Source of the DNA: Wolfiporia cocos
Taxonomy: Eukaryota > Basidiomycota > Agaricomycetes > Polyporales > Phaeolaceae
Direction: 5' to 3'
Assembly: GCA_029448655.1 (NCBI GenBank)
Contig: JACCLO010000020.1
Span: forward strand, 124,001-188,000
DNA: 64,000 bases
Under the pieces are notes generated by a model. The model was given only the letters and a program-made list of their open reading frames with translations, was not told where the DNA came from and searched no databases. Of this stretch, positions 11,200-21,525 are shown piece after piece (positions within the stretch are counted from its first letter, which is position 1; the number at the start of each line of letters is the position of its first letter). The position numbers were made by a program, and so were the translations under genes.

Positions 11200-12077
11200 A
11201 CGCGGAGCAGTGCCCTCAAGAAAGAAGTCCTGGTTGTCGATTCGATGCTTTGAGATCTCAGCGCGAGCTTTCCTCGACTTCGACTTCAAGCGGAAGGCTC
11301 CGCGTTGCGGCCTGGCTTATACTATCATTGCGCTCTCATGTGGCATGTTGCGTAGCGACTACTGCGCGTACGGGCACCCAGCTTTTGTGTACTCGCGAAC
11401 TAAATATTGCATCAGACAAGACTGCATGACCTGCATCAACCACAAACCATGTACATCTATCATATCACTCAGTCTCAGGCCGATATTTGTCGGGTGTCAC
11501 GATAGAGTCGATGCATTTCCGCCCTGTGTATCAATTGCATGCGTCCTCTCTTATCATGGATCTCTGCCCTTGGCAATGTACATATGGCTGCGGCTTTGAC
11601 CGCGTATATCAAGCCTCTCTTGATGGCAACTTGCGAATACGGTTCGGCTTAATGAGTGTGTGACGCGGGAAGCGTACATAGTCAGCAGAATATTCATTGA
11701 TGGTTTGCGCGCTAGGTTGTGCATAGTGCATCTCGGCGAGGCTTATCCGTATGTGGCAAAACTAGTGCTAGCAGGATTATGACAAAGTCTAGGAACAGAC
11801 CGTCTGATGCAAGGCCGGTAGGCACTCAGTGGACCCTGAAGGAGGCGGGAGTGCTTAGAAGTGACACAGATCTAAAGAGTATCCGGACTCTTGCGTCACG
11901 ACAAGGGAATTAAGTGGATCATCCTGGGAAGATCTGGGCAGAGGAGACAGGCTAACATAATGGTAGTACATATGCACCCACAAGCTCAGAGCGCTTACTT
12001 GACGCTTAAAGGCGTAGCGTGCTCACCGGGAACTTGTCCACCTCAACGTTTTCCTACTTGTCCTGTTGGAGTCCAGC
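11200..12077. other. Intergenic region, nothing recognised
   Basis: It contains the 3' side of the DUF5745 gene and the promoter of the DUF3605 gene. Short open frames at 11210-11599 and 11891-12196 show no motif and no plausible splicing. Confidence 0.5.
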
Positions 12078-13213
12078 ATGGTATCAGCCCCGTCTTCTGC
12101 GCTGACCCCGGAGAACGTCCCTTTGCGCAGCGGTCCTCCCAACCGCGAAGAGTTGCTGGTACACTATCCTGCCAAGTTCACCTGGGAGCAGCTTAAGACA
12201 TTCGTGAATTCGGGGTTAGTACAAGCTGTATTCTGTCGACTCCTGCCGGTCATACGTTACAGCTCGCTCGCAGTGACCTAGGCTTGTTGAAGCGCGACAA
12301 GAAGCTGCAAATTCGCTATGATGCGTGGTCAGCCGTGATCAGGAAGGAATATGGATCAATGGGTGCGTCGTTTGCCGCCATTGTAGTTTGATGCGTAGCG
12401 GTTGAGAAGGATATCCGCGTATGCAGTGAACTATCTCTTGACGTATCGACTGCAGTGGGGGAAGCCCGACGCGCTGGCACTGATTCCTTCGATCCTCAAC
12501 CCGTCCTATGATGTTACTGCTAGGATCAAACAGCTTGAACAGAACGGTGCCGTTGCACATGATGCTGCTACCCAACCCGGGCTTTCGCCTCTCCCAGCTG
12601 ACGCGCCAGCATACTTCGATGCCGGCATCTCCCCGGAGCTCATCAGCATCATCATGAACGACTGGCCGTACTCCGGTATATCTGTCGCCAGCTCCTTGAC
12701 AGATTGCATCTCACATCTGAACACGCAGTCCCACCGGAGATTGAGCACACCCTCATCTGGACACGCGTACCGATCTACCCGCCCACCTTGCCCCCGTCGA
12801 TCGAGAAGCGTCTTCTACAAGACGGGCTGTGGGGCTTCACTGGTACACTGACGCCACCACCCTCGCCAGACACGCTGCCTGATTGCCTGCCCGCCCTCGC
12901 TGACTGGGGTGTCACGATCGACAAGCTCGTGCGCTCTCCGCCCGCTACGGAGGAGGAGCAGGCTATGATAGACGGAGTTGGGAAGGAAGTGGACACATTC
13001 ATTCGCAGGCGATGGATTGAGGAGGAGTGGGAGACGGCGTGGTTTGTCAATCCCCCGGTGGGTAGAGCTCTTGCTAGGATATCTGACTAATATCTGATGC
13101 ATGGACTGTCGTAGCGTCTGCAAAGCGTTCCCGGTCTGGCGCATATTCATGTCTTTGCAAGGCACAGGTCGCCTGAAGAGATAGAGGAGTGGAATTCAAA
13201 GAGAGCCAACTGA
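12078..13213 (+). CDS. DUF3605 family protein (function unknown)
   Basis: Exons 12078-12214, 12274-12362, 12427-12675, 12729-13057 and 13115-13213 total 903 nt (300 aa). Introns of 53-64 bp have GT-AG ends and all phases fit. The protein reads through the conserved blocks of DUF3605, a fungal family: HYPAKFTWEQLKTFVNSG, DLGLLKRDKKLQIRYDAW, EYGSMVNYLLTYRLQWGKP, SVPPEIEHTLIWTRVPI, LQDGLWGFTG, EEEWETAWFVNPPRLQS and PGLAHIHVFAR. No signal peptide or membrane segment is present. The cellular role is unknown. The ATG of MVSAPSSALTPENVPLRSG was preferred to an in-frame TTG four codons upstream. Confidence 0.85.
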
Positions 13214-13466
13214 TATAGAGTGAGCTCAACATTCGGACAATCAGAAATGGGGCATTTAGGTGTTGAAGTTATAGACAAGCACCAATATGTTAGATCTAGA
13301 GGGAATTTCGGACAGCTGAATGGACAAATGTACACAGACATTTGTGGTATGTTATGAAGTGAATGTGAGGTATCAATCGAGAGAACGCCCCTCTAATGGT
13401 GAATGCTACAATGCCCCTAATACCTGATACTGATAACCATATTTGCCTTCTGTCGAACGCCCTACA

Positions 13467-14660
13467 TTATGACTTGATCTCAACCTTGCTGAGGGCATCG
13501 GCAAGTTCGTCTGCCTCCTTGTCAAGCGCATCTTCTGGTGCCGCAATTAACTTCTCCAGCTCATCCTCCTCCTCTTCCTCTTCCTCTTCCTCGTCGTCCA
13601 ACACAAGCTTGCCGCCGCGCTTCTTCAGCAGCTCAAGTAAGGTCGCAATACCTTCATCATCTTCCTCAATCTCGTTCCACTGCATCTCCAACATCTTGAG
13701 CAATGGCAAATGCACCTCAAGGCCCTCTGCGAGGAGAGCGAATGACTGCATATCCAGGTTGTTGTTCTGCAGCTGCAGGACCTCCAGCTTCGGGTTCGAG
13801 CCGCCTGCTAGTGCCTCCAGCACAGGCGAGACCGCGCCCTCCTCCGCAAGCACGCAGTCGGACAGGTTCAAGTGGCGCAGCGCGGGCCACGCGCGCAGGG
13901 CCGCGGCCATCGCGCTCGCGCCCTCCTCGCCGAACGTGTTGTCCTGCAGGTCAAGGTGCGTGAGGCCGGCGCAGCTCGCGAGCCCGTGTGCGAGTGCAGC
14001 CGCGCCTGCCATGCGGATGCCGTTCTGCGGCATCCGCACCTCGGTGAGCCCGCCATGCGCGGCGAGCGCCTTCGCCCACGTAGGAGCCGCACCGTCCTCG
14101 AGGCGGTTGCGTCCGCAGATGACCGTGCGCAGCTGCGAGGGCGCGCCGGCCTTCGCGCCGAGCTCGGCGGAGCGGAGGAGGGCCTCGGCGACGATCGCGC
14201 CGCCGGCGGGGCCGAGGCCGTTGTTGTTGAGCTTGAGGATCTGGAAGGAACGGTTCTGCGAGAGGAAGGGGACCATGGGGTCGACGGAGCGCCCGCCGAA
14301 CGCATTGTCGCTGAGGTCGATCTCGACGAGCGTGGTCTTTGGGACGAGTGCGTCGCAGATGGCGGACAGGGCTTGCGGGATCTCGCTGATCAGCCGGCCG
14401 GTGAAGATGTCTGCGAAGTCGGCGACCTGGACGGAGAACTGAGACGCGTCCAATGTAGAGTTTTATGAGTTACTCACTTTGAGAGCGGTCGTCTTGGACA
14501 GGAACTCCGCAAGTGCTTGCGCAGCCTCGACGCCAATCGTGTTTCCTCCCAAGTGAATCTCTTCGATGGTAGTCGGGACATCCTTCAGATATGGCTCGAT
14601 GTCTGCTCGCGTGTCGAGCTTGAGACCGCGTCCCTGGAGGGAGAAGATCCTGGAAGACAT
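13467..14660 (-). CDS. rna1: Ran GTPase-activating protein (RanGAP, leucine-rich repeats)
   Basis: Exons 14478-14660 and 13467-14426 total 1,143 nt (380 aa). The intron 14427-14477 uses the second of two candidate acceptors, because ALK-VADFADIFTGRLISEIP then matches S. pombe Rna1. MSSRIFSLQGRGLKLDT opens the protein. RanGAP-type leucine-rich repeats follow (IDLSDNAFGG, LKLNNNGLGPAGG, VICGRNRLEDGA, VRMPQNGIRMAG, LDLQDNTFGEEG, LQLQNNNLD). The family's highly acidic tail (DDEEEEEEEEEDELEKL) is present. RanGAP stimulates GTP hydrolysis by Ran on the cytoplasmic side and sustains the Ran gradient for nuclear transport. The catalytic Arg seen in yeast Rna1 corresponds to the conserved GR in IFTGRL. 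Confidence 0.93.
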
Positions 14661-15042
14661 GGCAAGCAAGTGCGTGATGAACGTAGGAGCAAGAACGGGA
14701 TTGACCACAACGAGTGAGCTCTCAGAACAAGCCGCCACAGCCCAGCGCCCTTCAGCGCCACAGCAAAATCCTTGACTGCTATCACATGCTCTCTGACATC
14801 CATTTGGGGCAACCCGAGCGTTCAACGTTCATGCTCGGGCGACCTCCCTGCAGATTTCAGGAGTCGCCGACAGATTGTACGACACATCCAAGGCCATTGT
14901 TTATCAATGAGATTCCGTTTTGATCAGTTATTCAACGCGCATACAGTGCTCGGAACGAATGGATGCGGTACCACGTGATCGCGTTGCGACCACTGGCGAA
15001 TAACGAAGTATTCCCACGGTTAGACTTTCTTCTTTGACCATT
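14661..15042. promoter_or_regulatory. Divergent promoter region between rna1 and the Rad60-like gene
   Basis: Start codons at 14660 (minus) and 15043 (plus) point outward, leaving 382 bp for both promoters. No TATA box or repeat stands out. Confidence 0.6.
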
Positions 15043-16950
15043 ATGTCCGCGCGCCCCCGCCCGAGACCCCGCCCGCGTCTTGCCACCGCGCCTACCGCCG
15101 CGTCCTCCTCTTCCCCTGGCCCTTCTTCCGCTTCTGCCACATCACCGCCAGTCACTACTACTTCCAATGATCCCAGCGCTGAGGATGAGGACGCGTTATT
15201 TATGCGGAATCAAAACCGCACTGCACAGAGTTGGAAGAAAATAAACGAGGTCGCCGAAGGTATGTAATGCCGGATTGCATACATTGGCTCCCTGGCGAAA
15301 CATCCACTGCAAGTACCTGCGGAAACGAATGGAGCCGATCCTTTGCCATACTTTCCTGTAATCTAGGACGCGTCAGGAAATCTTGCAGCAACGCATGAAT
15401 GTTCCCGATCCGCATACCCGGGCGCTTGCGGGCGCAAGATTGTCTCTTGAGAATGAATGCCGTTGGTATCTTGATAACCACGGCTGATCTTAAACAAATG
15501 TGTTCCTAGGGAAGCAGCCACCCGTCCGCCGACCCTCAAGCAGCTCAGATGAATACGACGAAGAGAGGTTTTCTACTCATCATCGAATACACAAGAAGAA
15601 GAAGACAGACAGCCAGGTGGAACTTCCCAAATGGACCACTTTGCCGGCGGAAGAGATGTGAGCGTGGGAGGGCTAACGATTCATTCCATTCTGAGTGCAC
15701 CCTCAGCCTCATTTCGTCAGATAGCGACGAAGATGAAAAGATTTCAGAGCGCTCCAAATTGGATAAGCAAACGGGGAAGCGCACCCAGAATGCCACACCC
15801 AACCGCGGCGCCGATATTCTGCGTGCTCGGAGTCGCTCCAAATCAATCACTCCTCCTCCTGAACTGCCCGCCCACGCAATACAGAGTGCGAAGGAAACTG
15901 TTAGGTAAATTTGGTTCTTTGTAAGGACGAATGAGGCATTGACGCGCATATAGGCAGATCATGGGTGTGGCCCCGCGAGTTATACCGCCGACCGTCATCG
16001 CAATAGATGATGACTCGAGCGATGAAATTCAGCTTGATCCAGAGCTACAACAGATCGCACAGCAGGCCAGGTTGCATGCACATCAGCCCGACCGACACAA
16101 TACTCCTAGTCTTCTAGGCCTTGGTGGTCCGCCAGAGGTCGACATCATTGTTAAATGGGTCCCTCACCCAAATAATCCAGATGGTCGTCGGGAATCTTGG
16201 CGATTCACGATGAAGCGGGTACGGTCCTTCCTCCATCTCCAGGTGCAGTCGTTGATCCGTCCACAGCATGATACTTTCGAGGAGATATTCGCCGATGTGG
16301 CTGAGCTTGCCAGTGTCCTTTCGGACCATTTGTACATAACCCACGACAACAGACGTGTGTTTCAGTCTGCGACGCCGGACAGTCTGCGCATATGGGCTCA
16401 AGGCGAATTAGGCAAGTCCTCTATATACCTATAAGCCTCCTTCGCTGATGCTTTTGCAGAAGCCTGCGACAAGATCGCCTACGAGTATTTTCAAGCGAAC
16501 CGGCGCCAGCGCTCCTACGAGTATTTTCAAGCGAACCGGCGCCAGCGCTCCCTGTCTGTTCAGCCGCTGGACAACCTGCAGGGGCGCTCCCCAGCGCGAG
16601 ACTTTTCGCCCTCGTCCTCGCCCTCCCTCGAAGAGGCTGGAAACGACTCGGGCGACGAGCTCGCAGACGGCGACAAGTTCCGGCTCACCCTCCGCTCGGC
16701 CAAGACGAAGGACATCGTGCTCACTGTGCGGCCGTCGGCGACGTGTGGCGCGATCGTGCGCGCATTCTTAAGAAAGGCAGGGCTCTCGGACCAATACCCT
16801 GCGGCGGGCGCACCGGCAAATAAGAAGACGAAGAAGACGGCGGTCGTTGTGCCGACGCTTGAGCTCGATGGCGATAAGCTCGATCCTGAGATGGAGATTG
16901 GCGATGCGGATCTGGAAGATGGGGATCTGGTGGATGTAGTAGGGCTATGA
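15043..16950 (+). CDS. Rad60/Esc2/NIP45-type protein with SUMO-like domain
   Basis: Exons 15043-15259, 15510-15657, 15707-15904, 15954-16411 and 16460-16950 total 1,512 nt (503 aa). The N-terminus is Pro/Arg/Ser-rich with acidic SUMO-interaction-like runs (LISSDSDEDEK; VIAIDDDSSDEIQLD). A first SUMO-like region holds VDIIVKWVPHPNNPDGRR and the C-terminal one holds FRLTLRSAKTKDIVLTVRP, ending LEDGDLVDVVGL, typical of Rad60-SLD. Known relatives act in genome stability with the SUMO pathway and Smc5/6. Intron 1 is long (250 bp) and holds an open stretch (about 15368-15471) that fits neither flanking phase, so it was left out. Intron 4 has a GC-AG border. A perfect 36-bp duplication lies in exon 5. 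Confidence 0.8.
16480..16551 (+). repeat. Perfect tandem duplication of 36 bp in the Rad60-like exon 5
   Basis: Two identical adjacent 36-bp units, 16480-16515 and 16516-16551, each encode YEYFQANRRQRS. The duplication is in frame and without a single mismatch, so it is recent or under conversion. Confidence 0.95.
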
Positions 16951-17228
16951 TGCGTTGTCAGAACGTCTAATGTACTTGATCGCTCTCTAGCTTTGCGGAT
17001 GCGTTTCGTTCGCCTTCACACCATCGTTTCATTAGTGCCTGCGGCCATGAATATGCTTATTTTTGTGATTATTCCCCTTGATCAGCAGCAAAGCTGGATT
17101 TTATGTAACATCGGTCTAGATCACAATTGATGCAGTCTCGGATACCGTCTCGATCGAGCTGTTAGACAACAGTACGCTAGCTCCCTGGGCGTGCTCAGCC
17201 AATGATTGACACGTGATGCATTGATCTA

Positions 17229-17252
17229 CAGTTGACTCACTCATAATGCATA
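17229..17252 (+). repeat. Left terminal inverted repeat of the TA-flanked element
   Basis: 24 bp identical in inverted orientation to 19854-19877. The match ends exactly at base 24, after which the sequences diverge. Confidence 0.85.
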
Positions 17253-19853
17253 ACGTTGGTTCCCACCTCACGCTATGCATTATGACTAGGTATGCATTAT
17301 AATGTGCGTCACATGCATGTGACTCCGGTGACATACCGTTATATCCTGTGACATCCTGCAATGACGGTGTCACGTTCTGCCTTCGCTTAAGTACCTTGGT
17401 TGACATGTTCTGAGGATGTAGCTATGACAAATGGAATACAAGTGACATTGAGTTACATGACGGTATCATACCTCTTCAACACCCCAAAGCATGACCTGTT
17501 TGTGAGATGCAAGGGCAGTACGGCATCAGCAAAGTGCGAGCAAGAAGATATACACATACCTGAGAATATCTGTCAAGCCAGGCTGATACGAGTAGACAGA
17601 CCACGCTGTGCCCTGCTACCTAGATCTGTAAGTTTATTGAACAGATAAGCCACCACGTGGTCGTGCATGCTCTGTGGAACTCGCTGACGGCTCTGGAGAT
17701 TCACAGGTTGGCAAGAGGCAGGTCTGGAATGACCTGTGTAATTAGAAGCCTGTCTGGGATGACCTGTAGAACTAAGAGCCCAGTCTGAGATAAGCTGCGC
17801 AACCCATCGTCGGTTCGGGGTTCATCGCTCCAGACCCTGGTGTAATGCTACCGTCTGCCTGAAACCAGCAGCCCCTTTGATTTTGAACTCTCACAATAAT
17901 TGCGAAATTACACTTTATAACCATCACATCTACAGCAGTCATGCGGTAAACTAATGTTAAAGAGCCCATTAAAAGTAAGGTCCAAATTATTCTGCAGAAA
18001 GCAAATGACACGGAGGGAGAAGAATAAAAACATGTAGTGCGGGGGAAAAGACGATGAGGCGAGAGCACTGTGGGGACAATGATTGTGGAGAAAGCGCAGT
18101 GCAGAAAGGGTATCAAGTGAAGCAGGAGGTTCAGCAGTATAGGCAAGAAAACATGAAACCGCAAGAGCATAAGGAATGCGAGAGCACGAGAGCACACAAG
18201 GCAGGAACATGAGAGAATGAGGTCGTTAGTAGATCTCATTGGTGAAACGCAGCCGGAGCGAGACAGGATACAGTAGTCCAGTGCCAGAGAAAGACCATTT
18301 TAGTTATCACCATTCTCGATGCCTTCATCGTCACCACTGCCATTACCTTCGACGTCATCGAGATTGCCGGATTGCGAGAGAACGTTTTCATCAATGTACC
18401 GTTGAGAAGGCTGTACGCCACCGAGGTCGAGTAAGACACGGCTGCTTGAAAGGCATTTCATTTGTGACCATGTGAGGCCATTGCCTGGACTACATGAGGT
18501 TGCATATGCAGAGTAGAAGAGGTGAACTGTACGGGCTTCATGTGCTGCACGAAAACAGAGCTCTGTGTGGGTAACTGTAAAACTTCCGTGCCCGCCAATC
18601 TTTCATTATCAAGACGAGGGCGTTTGACATTCCGGTACGCTGCCCGAGGTTGGGGGTGGGGGGTTGGGGTAATAGGTAGTCTGCGGGGCATAACTGATAT
18701 AGTCGGGGCCTGTGTAAGAATATGTGAGGACACTAGGAACAGCAGACGTGATGAGACACAAACCAGCGAGGTGCATGCCTGCACTTGCTGCCTGTTATAA
18801 ACATGTGATGTTAAGCTATCCATTGCAAGCTTACCTGCTCCGCAGACCATTCAACGTCACCTTGTTGCTATAGCACCATCCCGTGCTATGCGATCGATCT
18901 GGAATTTTGACAAGAACAAGATCAAGTTTCAATGAATGTGCGATCCGATTTACGGATGCTCGGAGTATATCGATCTGTTGTACAATTGAGTCAGACCGTC
19001 TGTTTGTTTTCAGATTAATTCTCAATATACAGACACTCTGGGAATGTCTGATTTGTATAATGTATGTCAACTCAATTAAACACACACCGTTACTATGTGC
19101 ACATGCGCCACCCTTCCACCCTTCCACCAATATATCTAATGTCTACAGTCTGAGTAAGCCTTGTGCGGCATATCGCCGCCTGCAATCAACTTGAACAGCC
19201 CTTCGGAACATGTGTTCAGGTTAGACAGAAGATCAGCGACAGCTATGCTCTTGCACAGTTTACCAAGGGTTTACCTGAGTTTTTCTGCCCAGTCCAGCGC
19301 TTACCTGACCAACCGAGGTTGGCAACCGCTACCGGGGCAGATCAGGCAGCTCGCATTTTGCTGATGACTATTCGAGTGTTTGCGCAGCTTACATAATTCC
19401 AGATCACGGCATGAATGATGCACTTGTCAAAGCGCATTGGGTGATGCATTGAGATGGCTGTTGCAGTCAGATTTTCCAGTGCTCAGTGTATAGATGTCGT
19501 GACATTGAAGAACAGAGCAATGCAGGTTGATTAGCAAAATGCTTCGACCGCTTCCTTGACTGGTGAGCGCTTGGCTTGAACTCCAAGTCATGTGATTGGC
19601 TCGCAGCCAATCATGGAGGGTCAAATCGATCAGAGATGGTTCACAGCACCTTAGATTTACTTGGCTGAATCACAAATGTAATGTTGCTATGCAGAGGAAG
19701 TTACTTTTATGCCATATCCGGTATGACATACTAATGCATAACCCCTGGTTAGGCTATGCATTATCCAGTATGACATTTTATGCATAACTCCCTGCTCCCC
19801 ATGGTGGTTCTCGGCTCCAGCTATGCATTATGACAAGAAATGCATTATGAGTG

Positions 19854-19877
19854 TATGCATTATGAGTGAGTCAACTG
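19854..19877 (-). repeat. Right terminal inverted repeat of the TA-flanked element
   Basis: Perfect reverse complement of 17229-17252, followed by the TA duplication and then directly by the start of the first Helitron-like repeat. Confidence 0.85.
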
Positions 19878-20049
19878 TATAAGTAATGGGAGCTCGCATG
19901 GGAGCGGTCGCGTGGAGTGCACCTGGCGTCCACGTTTGCTGTGTGGCATCCATGGGTGTCATTCCTGCTCCCATTAGATAGGGCACCTGGCGCCGGTGAT
20001 TTCCCACGCCCAGCGCCTGCAAGGCGCGCTGCTAGCTCGCGTTTTGCGC

Positions 20050-20490
20050 GCTGTTCCTGCACCACAGGGATTCGTGCCCCACACCACGGGGATTCGTGGC
20101 CCATTCCATGGGGGTTTGTGGCCCATGCCACAGGGATTTGTGTCCTGTGGCATGGGGATTTTGTAATGTAAATACCCCACACCACAGGGATTTGTACCCT
20201 GTGCCACAGGGATTTGCACCCCAATTCCACAGGGATCTGTGCCATGTGCCATGGGGATTTGTGCCCTGTGCCACGGGGATTTTTGTAATGTAAATACCCT
20301 ACACCATGGGGATTTGTGGCCCATGCCACAGGGATTTGTGCTCTGTGCCATGGAAATTTGTGCCCCGTGCCATGGGGATTAGTGTTCTGTGGCACGGGGA
20401 TTTTGTAATGTAAATTCCCCACACCACAGGTATGTGTGCCCTGTGCCATGGGGATTTATGCCTCATGCCACGGGGATTTTTGTCACATAA
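20050..20490. repeat. 22-bp minisatellite in the first Helitron
   Basis: Imperfect 22-bp units of the form GGATTTGTGCCCCACACCAT, broken at intervals by TTTTGTAATGTAAATACC. The period is not a multiple of three, so long repetitive open frames appear on both strands; they are not genes. Confidence 0.9.
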
Positions 20491-20772
20491 ATGGCCTGTG
20501 CTGTAGATGCCTGCCAAAAGATTGCAAAACATTTTGACACCACATTACACAGTATTACAAGTGAAGCAACAATGAGACCGAGGATCAGCGAGGTGTCAGA
20601 AGTGGCTGAGCAGGCAGACACAAGACAAAAGAGGGAGGTTGGGGAAGCCATGGGTAATGCACAGGAAATTCATGAGGGATCCACAGGTAACTTCAAAATA
20701 AAACCCCGATTATCTAAAATAAGCACACATAGATTAAAATAATATATTAAAGTAGAAAAAGCAGTGTGACCG

Positions 20773-21479
20773 TGTTACGGTTATTTTGAATTTTCAGACG
20801 CTGGCAGAACTCACCATAGGGTGAATACGATACAGGGACTTGTTGCGTAACCAACCCCCTGGCTACTCGTGATTCTACTGGGCGCATCCCCAGTTGTACT
20901 AGCATGAAGGGCGCGTTTCATCTTTGGCAGATCCAACTCTGCCACCGTTTCATGTTTATCGTTTATTAGCTGATAGATGGCGTTCAACCGCCATCATTCC
21001 TATCTATCGTCTCGGATATATCACTACATACTTATCAAACGTTTGGTACTATAGCGTAGATAGTAGCGGTGACATCTGGGACAGGCTTGACCCCTAAAAA
21101 CTAACGTAGTATATAAACTCGTGTACTTACTGTCGAGGCTCTTCAGCTCGACCTTGTTGTACAAACAAGAAGTCTTATACTCGTGCTCAAACGTAGGAAA
21201 CTACGCTCAGTATTTCTCACTCGAGCAACCGAACGACTAAGTCCTCGAAGTGCACACTGACTTCTCGGACTTAGGCGAGTCTTATATTCTATTCGACTCG
21301 CATTTGAACAGATTATATCCTCTAACGCGTATTGGATATTAACCGATCTCCTAAGGACTTCACTTAGGACCCGAAGGCATCTAACGAGTATTTGCCTTGC
21401 ACACGGCTGCGTGCCTACGTGCAGAAGAACGATTTATATTCGCGACTCGAATATACGAACGGGTATTCGACCCGTAACA
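20773..21479 (+). repeat. 5' LTR of retroelement 1
   Basis: 707 bp, TG...CA. TATATAAA lies at 21110-21117, and AGCTCGACCTT at 21145-21155, about 28 bp later, marks the likely transcript start. Confidence 0.9.
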
Positions 21480-21480
21480 G

Positions 21481-21491
21481 AAAGTCGAGCT
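21481..21491 (+). promoter_or_regulatory. Self-priming-type primer-binding site of element 1
   Basis: AAAGTCGAGCT begins 1 nt after the LTR. It is complementary to AGCTCGACCTT in the LTR (21145-21155) with one mismatch; the element 3 copy is perfect. No ordinary tRNA 3'-end complement (TGG...) was found at this place. Confidence 0.65.
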
Positions 21492-21525
21492 TATCACACC
21501 CTCACCTATCACGGTGTAAGGGCAC

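Larger units (their letters stand above)
17229..19877. mobile_element. DNA transposon-like element with perfect 24-bp TIRs and TA duplication
   Basis: The left end (17229-17252) begins CAGTTGACTCACTCATAA, and its exact reverse complement forms the right end (19854-19877). TA flanks both sides (17227-17228 and 19878-19879), as for Tc1/mariner/pogo-type elements. Both subterminal regions carry several copies of ATAATGCATA or its complement, which look like transposase-binding repeats. The 2.65 kb interior shows no DDE transposase; only short frames remain, the best being 18458-18850 (minus), which begins with a non-AUG codon and is not recognised. It is probably a non-autonomous or decayed element. 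Confidence 0.75.

Noticed and set aside
13396..14442. 348-codon plus frame with a long poly-Ser run
   Set aside because: Antisense of the RanGAP gene; the Ser run is the complement of its acidic tail.
15368..15471. Possible extra exon inside intron 1 of the Rad60-like gene
   Set aside because: It is open in one frame and has splice-like borders, but its phases match neither flanking exon; including it breaks the frame.
17772..18850. Minus frames inside the TIR element as a transposase
   Set aside because: No DDE/D motifs, no helix-turn-helix, lengths below 160 codons; no case for a transposase.
19871..20532. Repetitive minus-strand frames rich in AQGTNPHG-type repeats (also at 39420-40067 and 41055-41688)
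   Set aside because: Products of reading the 22-bp minisatellite; since 22 is not divisible by three, several frames are open at once.
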